DNA of 64,000 nucleotides from Flavobacterium silvisoli (GCF_004329815.1 NZ_SJPE01000005.1:1-64000); one strand, 5' to 3'. Counted from the stretch's first letter, positions 26,507 to 34,878 are shown. The notes: generated from the sequence alone by a model not told the origin. Numbers and translations are program-made.

Positions 26507-26896
26507 GAATTACGAATTGTGAATTATGAAAAAAGATAATGTTGTTCAGGTGAAGAGTTATGCGTTTGCTGTTAAGGTTATAAAAACGTATCAACAGTTA
26601 TGTGCCTCCCGAAAAGAATTCGTACTGAGTAAACAACTCTTACGTTCCGGAACCTCTATCGGAGCTAATATTGAAGAAGCTATTGGCGGACAATCAGAAA
26701 AAGATTTTTATGCAAAACTAAGCATAGCGTATAAAGAAGCCAGAGAAACAAATTACTGGATAAGACTGCTAAAAGATACCGATTATCTCAATGAAGAAGA
26801 ATCGGACAGTCTGTTAAACGATATTGATGAATTACTGAGGATTATTGGCTCCATCCAAAAAACACTTCGTAATTCCTAATTTATAATTCGTAATTA
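26501..26896 (+). mobile_element. Inverted-repeat-bounded four-helix-bundle insertion
   Basis: AATTAGGAATTACGAA (26501-26516) is the perfect reverse complement of TTCGTAATTCCTAATT (26866-26881). Additional aattacgaatt-like units sit inside each end. The pair encloses the four-helix-bundle gene and interrupts the monooxygenase-ligase junction. The inserted unit is inferred from the repeats; no target-site duplication was identified. Confidence 0.65.
26526..26879 (+). CDS. Four-helix bundle protein (23S rRNA intervening-sequence protein family)
   Basis: The protein has 117 residues, all helical, with the family signature: KVIKTYQQLCASRKEFVLSKQLLRSGTSIGANIEEAIGGQSEKDFYAKLSIAYKEARETNYWIRLL. These proteins are encoded within rRNA intervening sequences or as small dispersed genes between AT-rich repeats; an RNA- or DNA-binding role has been proposed. 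The last codons (R-N-S-stop) fall in the right inverted repeat. It has no obvious link to the aromatic pathway. Confidence 0.9.
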   Translation: MKKDNVVQVKSYAFAVKVIKTYQQLCASRKEFVLSKQLLRSGTSIGANIEEAIGGQSEKDFYAKLSIAYKEARETNYWIRLLKDTDYLNEEESDSLLNDIDELLRIIGSIQKTLRNS

Positions 26897-26899
26897 TTT

Positions 26900-28489
26900 A
26901 TGAAACATTATGACGACAATTTCGCGCACGACCACTTGCCAAGTCCCGACTTGCAACCCGATTATGTGTTCTTAGACGCACCGCAGTTTAACCGGCCGGA
27001 AATGCTCAATTGTGTGCACCGTCTGTTAGATTACCATATAGAAAAAGGCCATGGAGATGCGGTAGCCATCCGTACTTTTGATACCGTCTGGACCTACCGT
27101 GAACTATATGAAAAAGCCAATCAGTTAGCCCATGTACTGGTTGAAGATATGGGACTGAAATCGGGAAATCGCGTTTTAATTCGTTCGGCCAACAACCCGA
27201 TGATGGTAGCCTGTTGGTTTGCCATACTCAAGGCAGGCGGAATTGTAGTGGCCACCATGCCGTTGCTTCGGGCTAAAGAATTAACAACAATCATTGATTG
27301 TGCCGAAATAACGTTGGCGTTATGCGACAGCGAATTGGCCGATGAAATGCAGTTGGTAAAATCCGATTACCTCAAAAAAACAAGGTATTACGGCAATGCA
27401 CAACTGGAAACGCTGATGGCCGGCAAACCAAAGACGTTTACCAACTACCATACTAAATCCGATAGCATAGCACTGATTGGATTTACCTCCGGAACGACCG
27501 GCTTACCCAAAATGACGGCACATTTTCACAAAGACATTTTGAACATCTGTGAAGCCTTTCCGCAATACTCCTTGCAACCCACCCCGGAAGATATTTTCAC
27601 CGGAAGTCCGCCACTGGGCTTTACGTTCGGATTGGGAGGTTTGGTGTTGTTTCCGTTGTATTTCGGAGCGTCAACGTTCTTAATTGAAAAACCGACTCCC
27701 GATATGCTCCTGCAGGCCATACAAGAGTATAAAATTACCATTTGCTTTACCGCACCCACCGCCTGGCGTGTGATTACGTCAAAAGTGAAAGAGTTCGATA
27801 TCTCCAGCCTGCGCAAATGCGTTTCCGCGGGTGAGACCCTGCCGCTTAAAGTTTGGCAGGATTGGTATGATGCGACCGGGTTAAAAATCATTGACGGCAT
27901 TGGTGCTACCGAAATGTTGCATATCTTTATATCTTCAAACGAAACCAATATGAAACCCGGCGCTACCGGTGTAGCCATAACCGGTTACGAAGCCAAAATT
28001 GTAGACCCTGAAGGCAAAACGGTACCGGCTAACGAACCGGGAAGATTAATGGTTCGGGGGATTACAGGGTGTAAATATCTGAACCGTGAAGACAAACAAC
28101 GCGAATACGTATCCGGGGGCTGGAATTTTACCGGTGACATCTTCCGCCAAGATGAAGACGGCTATTTCTGGTTCGTGGCACGCGGCGACGATATGATTAT
28201 TTCTTCGGGGTACAACATTGGCGCCATCGAAGTGGAAAGTGTATTACTGACCCACGAAGAAATAGCGGAATGTGCGGTAGTGGGGTTGCCCGATCAGGAA
28301 AGAGGAATGCTGGTTTGTGCCCACATCGTGCTGAAAGACAAAACCAAAGCTACCGATAACATGAAAAATCATATCCAGCACTGGTTCAAAGAAGTTGCGG
28401 CACCCTACAAATATCCGAGAGTGATTTATTTTACCGATGCCCTGCCCAAAACAGAAACCGGTAAGATTCAACGATTTAAATTAAAATAA
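26900..28489 (+). CDS. Aryl-CoA ligase (2-aminobenzoate/benzoate-CoA ligase type)
   Basis: The protein has 529 residues. AMP-binding motif FTSGTTGLPKMTAHFH (about 195-210), DGIGATEMLHIF, FTGDIFRQDEDGYFWF, DDMIISSGYNIGAIEVE and the C-terminal Lys in PKTETGKIQRFKLK define an acyl-adenylate/CoA ligase. The DGIGxTEMLHIFISN-like segment is characteristic of benzoate and 2-aminobenzoate CoA ligases. Its place next to the CoA-thioester monooxygenase supports activation of an ortho-substituted benzoate. It ends one base before the next gene. Confidence 0.9.
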   Translation: MKHYDDNFAHDHLPSPDLQPDYVFLDAPQFNRPEMLNCVHRLLDYHIEKGHGDAVAIRTFDTVWTYRELYEKANQLAHVLVEDMGLKSGNRVLIRSANNPMMVACWFAILKAGGIVVATMPLLRAKELTTIIDCAEITLALCDSELADEMQLVKSDYLKKTRYYGNAQLETLMAGKPKTFTNYHTKSDSIALIGFTSGTTGLPKMTAHFHKDILNICEAFPQYSLQPTPEDIFTGSPPLGFTFGLGGLVLFPLYFGASTFLIEKPTPDMLLQAIQEYKITICFTAPTAWRVITSKVKEFDISSLRKCVSAGETLPLKVWQDWYDATGLKIIDGIGATEMLHIFISSNETNMKPGATGVAITGYEAKIVDPEGKTVPANEPGRLMVRGITGCKYLNREDKQREYVSGGWNFTGDIFRQDEDGYFWFVARGDDMIISSGYNIGAIEVESVLLTHEEIAECAVVGLPDQERGMLVCAHIVLKDKTKATDNMKNHIQHWFKEVAAPYKYPRVIYFTDALPKTETGKIQRFKLK

Positions 28490-28490
28490 A

Positions 28491-30071
28491 ATGAGAAAAG
28501 CATTTTTAGTTTTTGCGATTACTACACTGTCTATCATGGGACTACTAACCTATGTCAACTGGAAGTTTAGTTTCTTAGGGTTAATATTTATTCCGCTAAT
28601 CCTGATGGGGTTTTTCGACATGTTCCAATCCAAAAGAACCATTCGCAGGAACTTTCCCTTGTTGGGCAGAATGCGCTACTTATTAGAAGCTTTGGGACCG
28701 GGAGCCCGACAGTATTTTATTGAAAGTGATACCGACGGCAAGCCGTTCAACCGTTTGCAGCGCAGTTTGGTATACCAACGCAGTAAAAAGGAAATTGACA
28801 CCATGCCTTTTGGTACCCAACTCAACGTTTACGAACCGGGCTACAAGTGGATCAACCACAGCATCAAAGCCATTCCGTTTGCAGAGGTTGATGCCAATCC
28901 AAGGATAAAAATCGGTTCCTCGCAATGCGAAAAACCATACGAGGCCAGTTTGTTCAACATCAGTGCCATGAGTTATGGCTCTTTGAGTAAAAATGCCATC
29001 ATAGCGTTGAATGACGGTGCCAAACAGGGCGGCTTTTATCACAATACCGGAGAAGGCGGCTTATCGCCTTACCATTTACGCGGTGGCGATGTAGTGTGGA
29101 ACATCGGAACCGGTTACTTCAGCTGCCGTGGCAAAGACGGGAAATTCTCTTATGAGGAATTTGTCAAAAGAGCCACCTTGGACAATGTGAAAATGATTGA
29201 AATCAAATTCTCCCAAGGTGCCAAACCCGGACACGGCGGTATCTTACCCAAAGAAAAAGTAACCGACGAAATTGCCACTATTCGTTTGGTTGACAAAGGA
29301 CACGATATCATATCCCCTCCCACCCATTCCGCTTTCAAAACGCCATTGGAACTGATGGAATTCATCAAACTATTGCGTAAAGGTTCGGGCGGAAAACCCA
29401 TCGGTATGAAAATCTGTATTGGGAATAAATCTGAGTTCTTAGCCATTTGTAAAGCCATGGTGGCCACACAAACGTATTTCGACTTCATTACCGTAGACGG
29501 TGGCGAAGGCGGTACCGGGGCGGCTCCTCAGGAATACTCCGATCATGTGGGCATGCCCCTGCGCGAAGCCTTAGCTTTTGTATACGACAGCCTCAACGGT
29601 TTCGGCATCAAAAACGAAATCAAAATCATCGCCAGCGGCAAAGTCATCACCGGTTTCGATATTATCAAATGCTTATCAATCGGTGCCGACCTCTGCAATT
29701 CAGCCCGTGGTATGATGTTCGCCTTAGGTTGCATCCAGGCGTTGGAATGCCACAAAAACACCTGCCCGACCGGAGTAGCCACCCAAGACCCGCGATTGAC
29801 CAAAGGTCTGGTACCCGAAGAAAAAAGCATCCGCGTGGCGCGTTTCCAACACGAAACCGTGAAAAGTGCTATGGAACTCATGGCCTCGGCCGGACTCAAA
29901 CATCCGGATGATGTCGACAGATCAGTAGTCAGCGCCCGCATCAGCGGCACCAAAATTGAAACCTATTACGAAACCTATCCCGAAATCGAAACGGGTTGCC
30001 TCTTACACGAAAATACCGTTCCTAAGGAATATTTGTATTTTTGGAAGAAAGCAACGGCTGAAAGTTTTTAG
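28491..30071 (+). CDS. Membrane-anchored FMN-binding glutamate-synthase-like protein
   Basis: The protein has 526 residues. Two hydrophobic helices at the N-terminus (FLVFAITTLSIMGLLTYV, FLGLIFIPLILMGFF) precede a GltS central/FMN barrel: NISAMSYGSLSKNAIIALN, NTGEGGLSPYH, DGGEGGTGAAP, and a Cys cluster CHKNTCPTGVATQDP near residues 420-430 that could hold a [3Fe-4S] centre. There is no glutaminase domain, as in archaeal-type GltB2. Released ammonium or an electron-transfer role may explain its place in the cluster. This is inference. Confidence 0.85.
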   Translation: MRKAFLVFAITTLSIMGLLTYVNWKFSFLGLIFIPLILMGFFDMFQSKRTIRRNFPLLGRMRYLLEALGPGARQYFIESDTDGKPFNRLQRSLVYQRSKKEIDTMPFGTQLNVYEPGYKWINHSIKAIPFAEVDANPRIKIGSSQCEKPYEASLFNISAMSYGSLSKNAIIALNDGAKQGGFYHNTGEGGLSPYHLRGGDVVWNIGTGYFSCRGKDGKFSYEEFVKRATLDNVKMIEIKFSQGAKPGHGGILPKEKVTDEIATIRLVDKGHDIISPPTHSAFKTPLELMEFIKLLRKGSGGKPIGMKICIGNKSEFLAICKAMVATQTYFDFITVDGGEGGTGAAPQEYSDHVGMPLREALAFVYDSLNGFGIKNEIKIIASGKVITGFDIIKCLSIGADLCNSARGMMFALGCIQALECHKNTCPTGVATQDPRLTKGLVPEEKSIRVARFQHETVKSAMELMASAGLKHPDDVDRSVVSARISGTKIETYYETYPEIETGCLLHENTVPKEYLYFWKKATAESF

Positions 30072-30076
30072 GAGCT

Positions 30077-30160
30077 GGTTCCCGCTGTCCGTGCTACACG
30101 GTAGCTTGCTCCCATCGGGGCTATTTAAAGTTAAAAGAAGGACAACCGCTGGTTGTCAGG
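30077..30160. repeat. Hairpin-rich dispersed element, degenerate copy
   Basis: It contains CCGTG-CTA-CACGG (30089-30101) and GACAACC-GCT-GGTTGTC (30141-30157). The segment ttcccgctgtccg...gctcccatcgggg resembles, in reverse orientation, parts of the palindromic element at 34731. It fills the only sizeable gap (108 bp) between the glutamate-synthase-like and thioesterase genes. Confidence 0.45.
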
Positions 30161-30179
30161 CACAAAAACAAAAATATTA

Positions 30180-30602
30180 ATGAACAACTATTTTACTAAA
30201 CAAGAAAAAATCCGTTTCAAACATGTTGATTACGCCGGTATCGTTTTTTATCCGCGTTTCCTCGAAATGCTCAACGACTTGGTTGAAGACTGGTTTGAAG
30301 AAGCACTTGACCGACCTTTCTCCAAAATCCATGAAACCAATGGCATTCCAACCGTCGATTTGAAAGTGCAATTCAAAAAAGCCGCCCGCATTGGGGAAAT
30401 CCTCACCAAAAAACTCTGGGTCATCAAACTGGGAGGATCCTCTGTACATTGTGGTTTCCGCTTTGAAGACGAACAAGGCAACACTTGTTTGGAAGGCGAA
30501 GTAACCTTAGTTAATGTTGCCATTGCAGCCGACAGACACAATATAAAATCAGAACCTTTTTCGGAAGAAATAAAATCAAAAATCGCTAATTATACATTAT
30601 GA
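30180..30602 (+). CDS. Acyl-CoA thioesterase, 4-hydroxybenzoyl-CoA thioesterase family (hotdog)
   Basis: The protein has about 140 residues from the ATG at 30180; an upstream in-frame start at 30153 would fall in the repeat. FKHVDYAGIVFYPRFLEMLNDLVEDWFEE is the hotdog active-site region, with the catalytic Asp in HVDYAGIVFYPRF. In the pathway it could release the hydroxylated aromatic acid from CoA before ring cleavage. It overlaps the next gene by four bases (ATGA), indicating translational coupling. Confidence 0.88.
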   Translation: MNNYFTKQEKIRFKHVDYAGIVFYPRFLEMLNDLVEDWFEEALDRPFSKIHETNGIPTVDLKVQFKKAARIGEILTKKLWVIKLGGSSVHCGFRFEDEQGNTCLEGEVTLVNVAIAADRHNIKSEPFSEEIKSKIANYTL

Positions 30603-30952
30603 AAAAGTACTTATTACTCTTATTGCTCTCTGTTTCGCTCAACGGAATGGCTCAGGAAAAAAACCATTATAAAAAGGTTTTCAATTATGGCGAATACAAA
30701 ACTGATTGGGCTTTAGTGCAAAACATCACCGGAACGTATGGCTTTATCAACAAAGAAGGTAAAGAAGTGGTGCCGGCAATCTATTTAAAAATTTACCCAT
30801 TCGAAACTCACAAAAATAAAAAGTACGCCCTGATCAAAAATGTGGCCGGTGCCTACGGGTTCATCGATGAAAACGGACAAGAAGCGGTAAAAGCCATTTA
30901 CTGGAAAAAAGAAGAAGCCACCCAACAGCTAACCATGCTTACCAAAAAATAA
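30599..30952 (+). CDS. Short secreted WG-repeat protein
   Basis: The protein has 117 residues. A signal peptide (MKKYLLLLLLSVSLNGMAQE) is followed by two WG-like repeats: WALVQNITGTYGFINKEGKEVVPAIYLKI and YALIKNVAGAYGFIDENGQEAVKAIYWKK. WG repeats are structural, and only two remain here. Its ATGA overlap with the thioesterase and five-base gap to the nitrilase put it firmly in the operon, but its role there is unclear. Confidence 0.8.
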   Translation: MKKYLLLLLLSVSLNGMAQEKNHYKKVFNYGEYKTDWALVQNITGTYGFINKEGKEVVPAIYLKIYPFETHKNKKYALIKNVAGAYGFIDENGQEAVKAIYWKKEEATQQLTMLTKK

Positions 30953-30957
30953 ACGTC

Positions 30958-31938
30958 ATGACCTTCAAAAAATTCAAAGCCGCCACCGTACAAACGGCAC
31001 CTGTTTTTCTCAACGTAGAAAAAACAATAGCCAAAGCGATTGCTTTTGTCAAAGAAGCTAGCGAAAACGGGGCACAACTCATCGCTTTTCCCGAAGTCTT
31101 CGTAGCCGGTTACCCGTACTGGAACTGGATTATGACACCGGTACAGGGGAGCAAATGGTATGAGCAATTGTATAAAAACTCCGTTGCCGTAGACGATGCG
31201 GCGATGCAACCGCTGTACCAAGCTGCCAAAGACCATAACATGCATATCGTTATCGGCATCAATGAGAGAGGAACAAGCTATGGCGAAATTTACAACACCA
31301 ACCTCATCATTGATAACCACGGAAAACTCATTGGCAAACACCGCAAACTAGTCCCAACCTGGGCCGAAAAGCTCACGTGGACCTCCGGCGATGGTTCATC
31401 CTTGAAAGTGTATGATACCGAAGTAGGTCCCGTCGGCACCTTGGCTTGTGGCGAAAACACCAATACCTTAGCCAGATTTACGCTGTTATCGCAAGGCGAA
31501 TTGGTACACATCGCCAATTACATTTCCCTGCCCGTAGCCCCACCCGATTATGACATGGCCGAAGCCATTAAGATTCGTGCTGCGGCGCATTCCTTTGAAG
31601 GCAAATTGTTTACGATTGTTTCTTGTTCCACCATTTCGCAGGAAATCAAAGATGCCTTGCGTGCGGATGTGCCCAATGTAGACGAATTGTTATCGCGCAA
31701 AAGTTCGGCCTTCTCCGGATTTATCGGTCCGAACGGTGCGGTGATTGGTACACCGTTAATTGACGATGAAGGAATTGCATACGCGGATATTGATTTAGAA
31801 AAATGCATCCAACCGAAACAAATGCACGACATTCTTGGGCATTACAACCGCTTTGATATTTTTGATTTAAGGGTAAATACCGCTCCGACCAGAAAGATTA
31901 CCTTTGTAGACAACCACGAAGAGTTTAATAAACCCTAA
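30958..31938 (+). CDS. Nitrilase-superfamily hydrolase (branch-1 nitrilase type)
   Basis: The protein has 326 residues. The catalytic triad is visible: E46 (FPEVFVAGYP), K130 (GKHRKLVPT) and C164 (TLACGENTNTLARF). The CGENTN context and the GE-x-VHIANY segment are those of true nitrilases, although related enzymes act as amidases. In this cluster it could hydrolyse an aromatic nitrile feeding the pathway, or deaminate maleamate formed from an amino-substituted ring. The final stop codon (31936-31938) lies inside the REP palindrome. Confidence 0.88.
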   Translation: MTFKKFKAATVQTAPVFLNVEKTIAKAIAFVKEASENGAQLIAFPEVFVAGYPYWNWIMTPVQGSKWYEQLYKNSVAVDDAAMQPLYQAAKDHNMHIVIGINERGTSYGEIYNTNLIIDNHGKLIGKHRKLVPTWAEKLTWTSGDGSSLKVYDTEVGPVGTLACGENTNTLARFTLLSQGELVHIANYISLPVAPPDYDMAEAIKIRAAAHSFEGKLFTIVSCSTISQEIKDALRADVPNVDELLSRKSSAFSGFIGPNGAVIGTPLIDDEGIAYADIDLEKCIQPKQMHDILGHYNRFDIFDLRVNTAPTRKITFVDNHEEFNKP

Positions 31939-31963
31939 CAGGGTTTAAAACCCTGTTAGGGTT
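31931..31963. repeat. REP palindrome 1, left of the RAYT gene
   Basis: Arms 31931-31946 and 31948-31963 (aaccctaacagggttt and its reverse complement) form a 16-bp stem with a one-base loop. Confidence 0.9.
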
Positions 31964-31980
31964 ATAATTAAAGAAAAATA

Positions 31981-32526
31981 ATGTCAGAAAAAAAAGAAAC
32001 TATCGAACAAGGATGCTATTACCACATTTACAACCGTGGAAATAATGGCTGTGATGTTTTCTTTGATACAGAAAGTTATAATTACTTTCTGAGACTTTAT
32101 GATAAATATATTTCACCGGTAGCGGATACATTTGCCTGGTGTTTACTTAAAAATCACTTTCATATTTTAGTTTATATCAAACTTAATCATGAAGTTGATA
32201 TAGAAAAAATGGAGTTCTCAACAGTTAAACTGCCTAAAGTCATTTCGCCATCAAGACAATTTTCCCACTTATTCAATGCTTATACCCAAGCCATAAATAA
32301 AAAATTTAATCGCACCGGAAGTTTATTCGAAACCACGTTTGAAAGAAAAAAAGTTACTTCTGATGCTTATTTACAAAAGCTGATTTTTTATATTCACAAC
32401 AATCCCGTACACCATGGATTTACACAACATTTAAATCTTTATCCTTGGTCGTCATATGACACAATACTTTCAGATAAAACAACTAAACTAAAACGGAATG
32501 ATGTTATTGATTTTTTTTGGGAGTAA
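31981..32526 (+). CDS. REP-associated tyrosine transposase (RAYT, Y1_Tnp/IS200-like)
   Basis: The protein has 181 residues. GCYYHIYNRGNNGCDVFFD at the start, WCLLKNHFHILVYI (the H-x-H metal site with hydrophobic flanks), FNAYTQAINKKFNRTGSLFE and the Tyr in FYIHNNPVHHGF match TnpA-REP family proteins, Bacteroidetes type. These enzymes cleave and join single-stranded REP DNA. It is bounded by two palindromes built from the same 11-mer, and interrupts the nitrilase-dioxygenase junction. Confidence 0.92.
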   Translation: MSEKKETIEQGCYYHIYNRGNNGCDVFFDTESYNYFLRLYDKYISPVADTFAWCLLKNHFHILVYIKLNHEVDIEKMEFSTVKLPKVISPSRQFSHLFNAYTQAINKKFNRTGSLFETTFERKKVTSDAYLQKLIFYIHNNPVHHGFTQHLNLYPWSSYDTILSDKTTKLKRNDVIDFFWE

Positions 32527-32595
32527 AAGTAATTTTGTAGAAATTCACAACTCAAAACAAAACTTAGAAGATATAACCAATTTAATCATCGAATA

Positions 32596-32629
32596 AAACC
32601 CTGTTAGGGTTTGAAACCCTAACAGGGTT
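32596..32629. repeat. REP palindrome 2, right of the RAYT gene
   Basis: Arms 32596-32612 and 32614-32629 are built from ccctgttaggg and ccctaacaggg, in the inverse order of REP 1. The pair therefore forms a BIME-like flank around the transposase. Confidence 0.9.
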
Positions 32630-32644
32630 AAATAAAAACAACCT

Positions 32645-33754
32645 ATGGAAACCAACAACTACTCAGATGACGTCATCGGCCGTGCCCGAGTACAAGATAC
32701 CCCCGAACTCGAAGCTTATTATAAAGAATTAGAAACTTTGGGAGCGGGCGCACTTTGGAAGGTGGCCAACGATATCGAACCCTGGGAACCCCGAACCAAC
32801 TCGATACCCATGTTGTGGAAATACGACGACTTACGCAGTTTGGTCTTAAAATCTTCCGAACTCGTAACTCCGGAACAAGCGGGACGCCGTGTGGTGTATT
32901 TGGTTAACGACAAACGCAAAGACGTTTCGGCCGCTGTGGGTTGGTTGTACACCGGAATTCAAGTCACCCGCCCGGGCGAAAGTACTTCGGCACACCGCCA
33001 TCGCGCCTCAGCTTTACGCTTTATTATGGAAGGCTCTAAAGGCTACACCGTGGTGGATGGAAATAAAATCATGTTAGAAGTCAACGACTTTGTCATCACA
33101 CCCAACTCCGCTTGGCACGAACACGGGGTAGAACCCGACGGACAAACCTGCATTTGGCAGGACGGACTGGATATACCACTCGTAAATGCTTTAGAAGCCA
33201 ATGATTATGCGGTATACGATGGCAAACAGCCCTTAGTAAAACCCATCAATCATTTGCCGTTGAGTTACAGTTGTGCGGGTTTAATTCCGGCCGACAAAAC
33301 TTGGGACAAACCGTATTCGCCTCTATTCAAATATTCGTGGAGTAAAGTGTACCCTGCTCTTTTAGACGCTCAAATCGTAAACCATCCGGATCCGTTTGAC
33401 GGGATATTGATGCAGTACTCCAATCCGCTTACCGGCGGTCATGTGATGCAAACGATGGGCGCTGCGATGCAATTACTACCGGCCGGTTTCAAAGGGAAAG
33501 CGCACAAACACACAGGGTCTTTTGTGTACCAATGTGCCAAAGGGAGCGGCTACACCATCATCAACGGACAACGTTTTGACTGGAAGGAACGCGATATTTT
33601 TTGCGTACCGTCATGGGCGTGGCACGAACACCACAATTCTTCAGACACCGAAGACGCCTGTTTATTCAACTTCAACGACCTGCCGGTAATTGAAGGCTTG
33701 GGCTTATTTCAAGGCAGAGACTATACTGAAAACAACGGACATCAATTAATTTAA
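32645..33754 (+). CDS. Bicupin ring-cleaving dioxygenase, gentisate 1,2-dioxygenase family
   Basis: The protein has 369 residues. The N-terminal cupin carries the Fe(II) ligands: H117 and H119 in STSAHRHRASALRFIMEG and H158 in NSAWHEHG, with the same 39-residue spacing as in gentisate dioxygenases. The second cupin (KAHKHTGSFVYQC...WAWHEHHN) is also well preserved. These enzymes open gentisate between C1 and C2. Relatives accept 5-aminosalicylate, 5-nitrosalicylate or hydroxyanthranilates, so the true substrate here is open. The FAH hydrolase follows 46 bp downstream. Confidence 0.9.
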   Translation: METNNYSDDVIGRARVQDTPELEAYYKELETLGAGALWKVANDIEPWEPRTNSIPMLWKYDDLRSLVLKSSELVTPEQAGRRVVYLVNDKRKDVSAAVGWLYTGIQVTRPGESTSAHRHRASALRFIMEGSKGYTVVDGNKIMLEVNDFVITPNSAWHEHGVEPDGQTCIWQDGLDIPLVNALEANDYAVYDGKQPLVKPINHLPLSYSCAGLIPADKTWDKPYSPLFKYSWSKVYPALLDAQIVNHPDPFDGILMQYSNPLTGGHVMQTMGAAMQLLPAGFKGKAHKHTGSFVYQCAKGSGYTIINGQRFDWKERDIFCVPSWAWHEHHNSSDTEDACLFNFNDLPVIEGLGLFQGRDYTENNGHQLI

Positions 33755-33800
33755 CAAACAGACCCATCAGAGACTTTGCTACTCTGCAACTTTAAAACAA

Positions 33801-34715
33801 ATGAAACTACTAACCTACATTACCAAAGACACCGAACCCCGATTGGGCTTTCTTCACAACAACCAAGTCATCGATATGGAAGACTTTGGTGAGATTTCCA
33901 ATTTTCCCTTGCCGTCTGATATGCTCGATTTGATTGACATGGGCATTGAAATTATAGAGGAATTAAACGAAATGGTGGCCGATACTCCCGAAAACTACTT
34001 CAACGAAATTGCTTATGCTATGGATGAAGTAACCCTACTCGCCCCGATTCAAAAACCGAGAAAAAACATCATTGGGATTGGGTTGAATTACACCGAACAC
34101 GTAGCCGAGAGTGCCCGGACTTTAGATACCACCGGTAAATTACCGCAAAAACCGATTATTTTTTCCAAACCGCCTACCACTGTAACCGGAACGAATACTG
34201 AGATTATTAAAAACACCAAACTCACTTCGCAACTGGATTGGGAAGTGGAATTGGCAGTGGTCATAGGCCAACACGGCAAGTACGTTCCTAAAGCGGAGGC
34301 CTTGGATTATGTGTTTGGCTATACGGTGATTAACGATATTTCGGCACGCGATTGCCGCAGAGAAGGCCAATGGATTGTATCGAAAGGACAAGACACTTTT
34401 GCACCTATGGGACCGATTTTAGTGACCAAAGACGAAATTGAAAACCCGCACAACCTGAATTTATCGCTGAAAGTGAACGGTGTAGAAAAGCAAAACTCCA
34501 ACACCAAATTCATGTTGTTCAACATCAACGACTTGATTGAAGACTTGAGCACGGTGTTTACCTTAGAACCCGGAGACATCATCGCTACCGGAACACCCGC
34601 GGGTGTCGGTGCCGGTCGTGACCCCCAGGAATGGTTGTACGACGGCGATGTGGTGGAAGCCACAGTGGAAGGCATAGGAACCCTCGTGAATACGGTAAAG
34701 GAGATTTCTAAATAA
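33801..34715 (+). CDS. FAH-family hydrolase (maleyl/fumarylpyruvate hydrolase type)
   Basis: The protein has 304 residues. IGIGLNYTEHVAES, PIIFSKPPTTVTG, LDWEVELAVVIGQHGKYV (metal-binding E-x-E), GYTVINDISARDCR and GDIIATGTPAGVGAGRDP are the hallmark segments of fumarylacetoacetate-hydrolase-fold enzymes. After a gentisate-type cleavage it should hydrolyse the beta-diketo product to pyruvate and a C4 acid. No maleylpyruvate isomerase gene is seen nearby, which favours direct hydrolysis to maleate or maleamate. Confidence 0.9.
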   Translation: MKLLTYITKDTEPRLGFLHNNQVIDMEDFGEISNFPLPSDMLDLIDMGIEIIEELNEMVADTPENYFNEIAYAMDEVTLLAPIQKPRKNIIGIGLNYTEHVAESARTLDTTGKLPQKPIIFSKPPTTVTGTNTEIIKNTKLTSQLDWEVELAVVIGQHGKYVPKAEALDYVFGYTVINDISARDCRREGQWIVSKGQDTFAPMGPILVTKDEIENPHNLNLSLKVNGVEKQNSNTKFMLFNINDLIEDLSTVFTLEPGDIIATGTPAGVGAGRDPQEWLYDGDVVEATVEGIGTLVNTVKEISK

Positions 34716-34730
34716 ATGACTTACTGCGTT

Positions 34731-34838
34731 GGGGATTGCAGTGGAAATCCTTTTTAAATTGCCATGGGTTTTAACCCGGGGCATTTTAAAAAGATTGTAA
34801 CGGAAAGCCCAACCCGCCAAAGGCGGGTAACGCCCAAA
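34731..34838. repeat. Imperfect palindromic dispersed element
   Basis: CTTTTTAAATTGCC (34750-34763) faces GGCATTTTAAAAAG (34780-34793) around a GGGTT-TT-AACCC hairpin (34766-34777). An ACCCGCC-AAA-GGCGGGT hairpin follows (34812-34828). The flanks ggggattgcagtgg and gattgtaacgg resemble a repeat common in Flavobacterium intergenic regions. It fills the gap before the isomerase gene. Confidence 0.6.
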
Positions 34839-34878
34839 AAGTTAAACTCACCGCTAACTACTTGAAACTTGAAACAAA

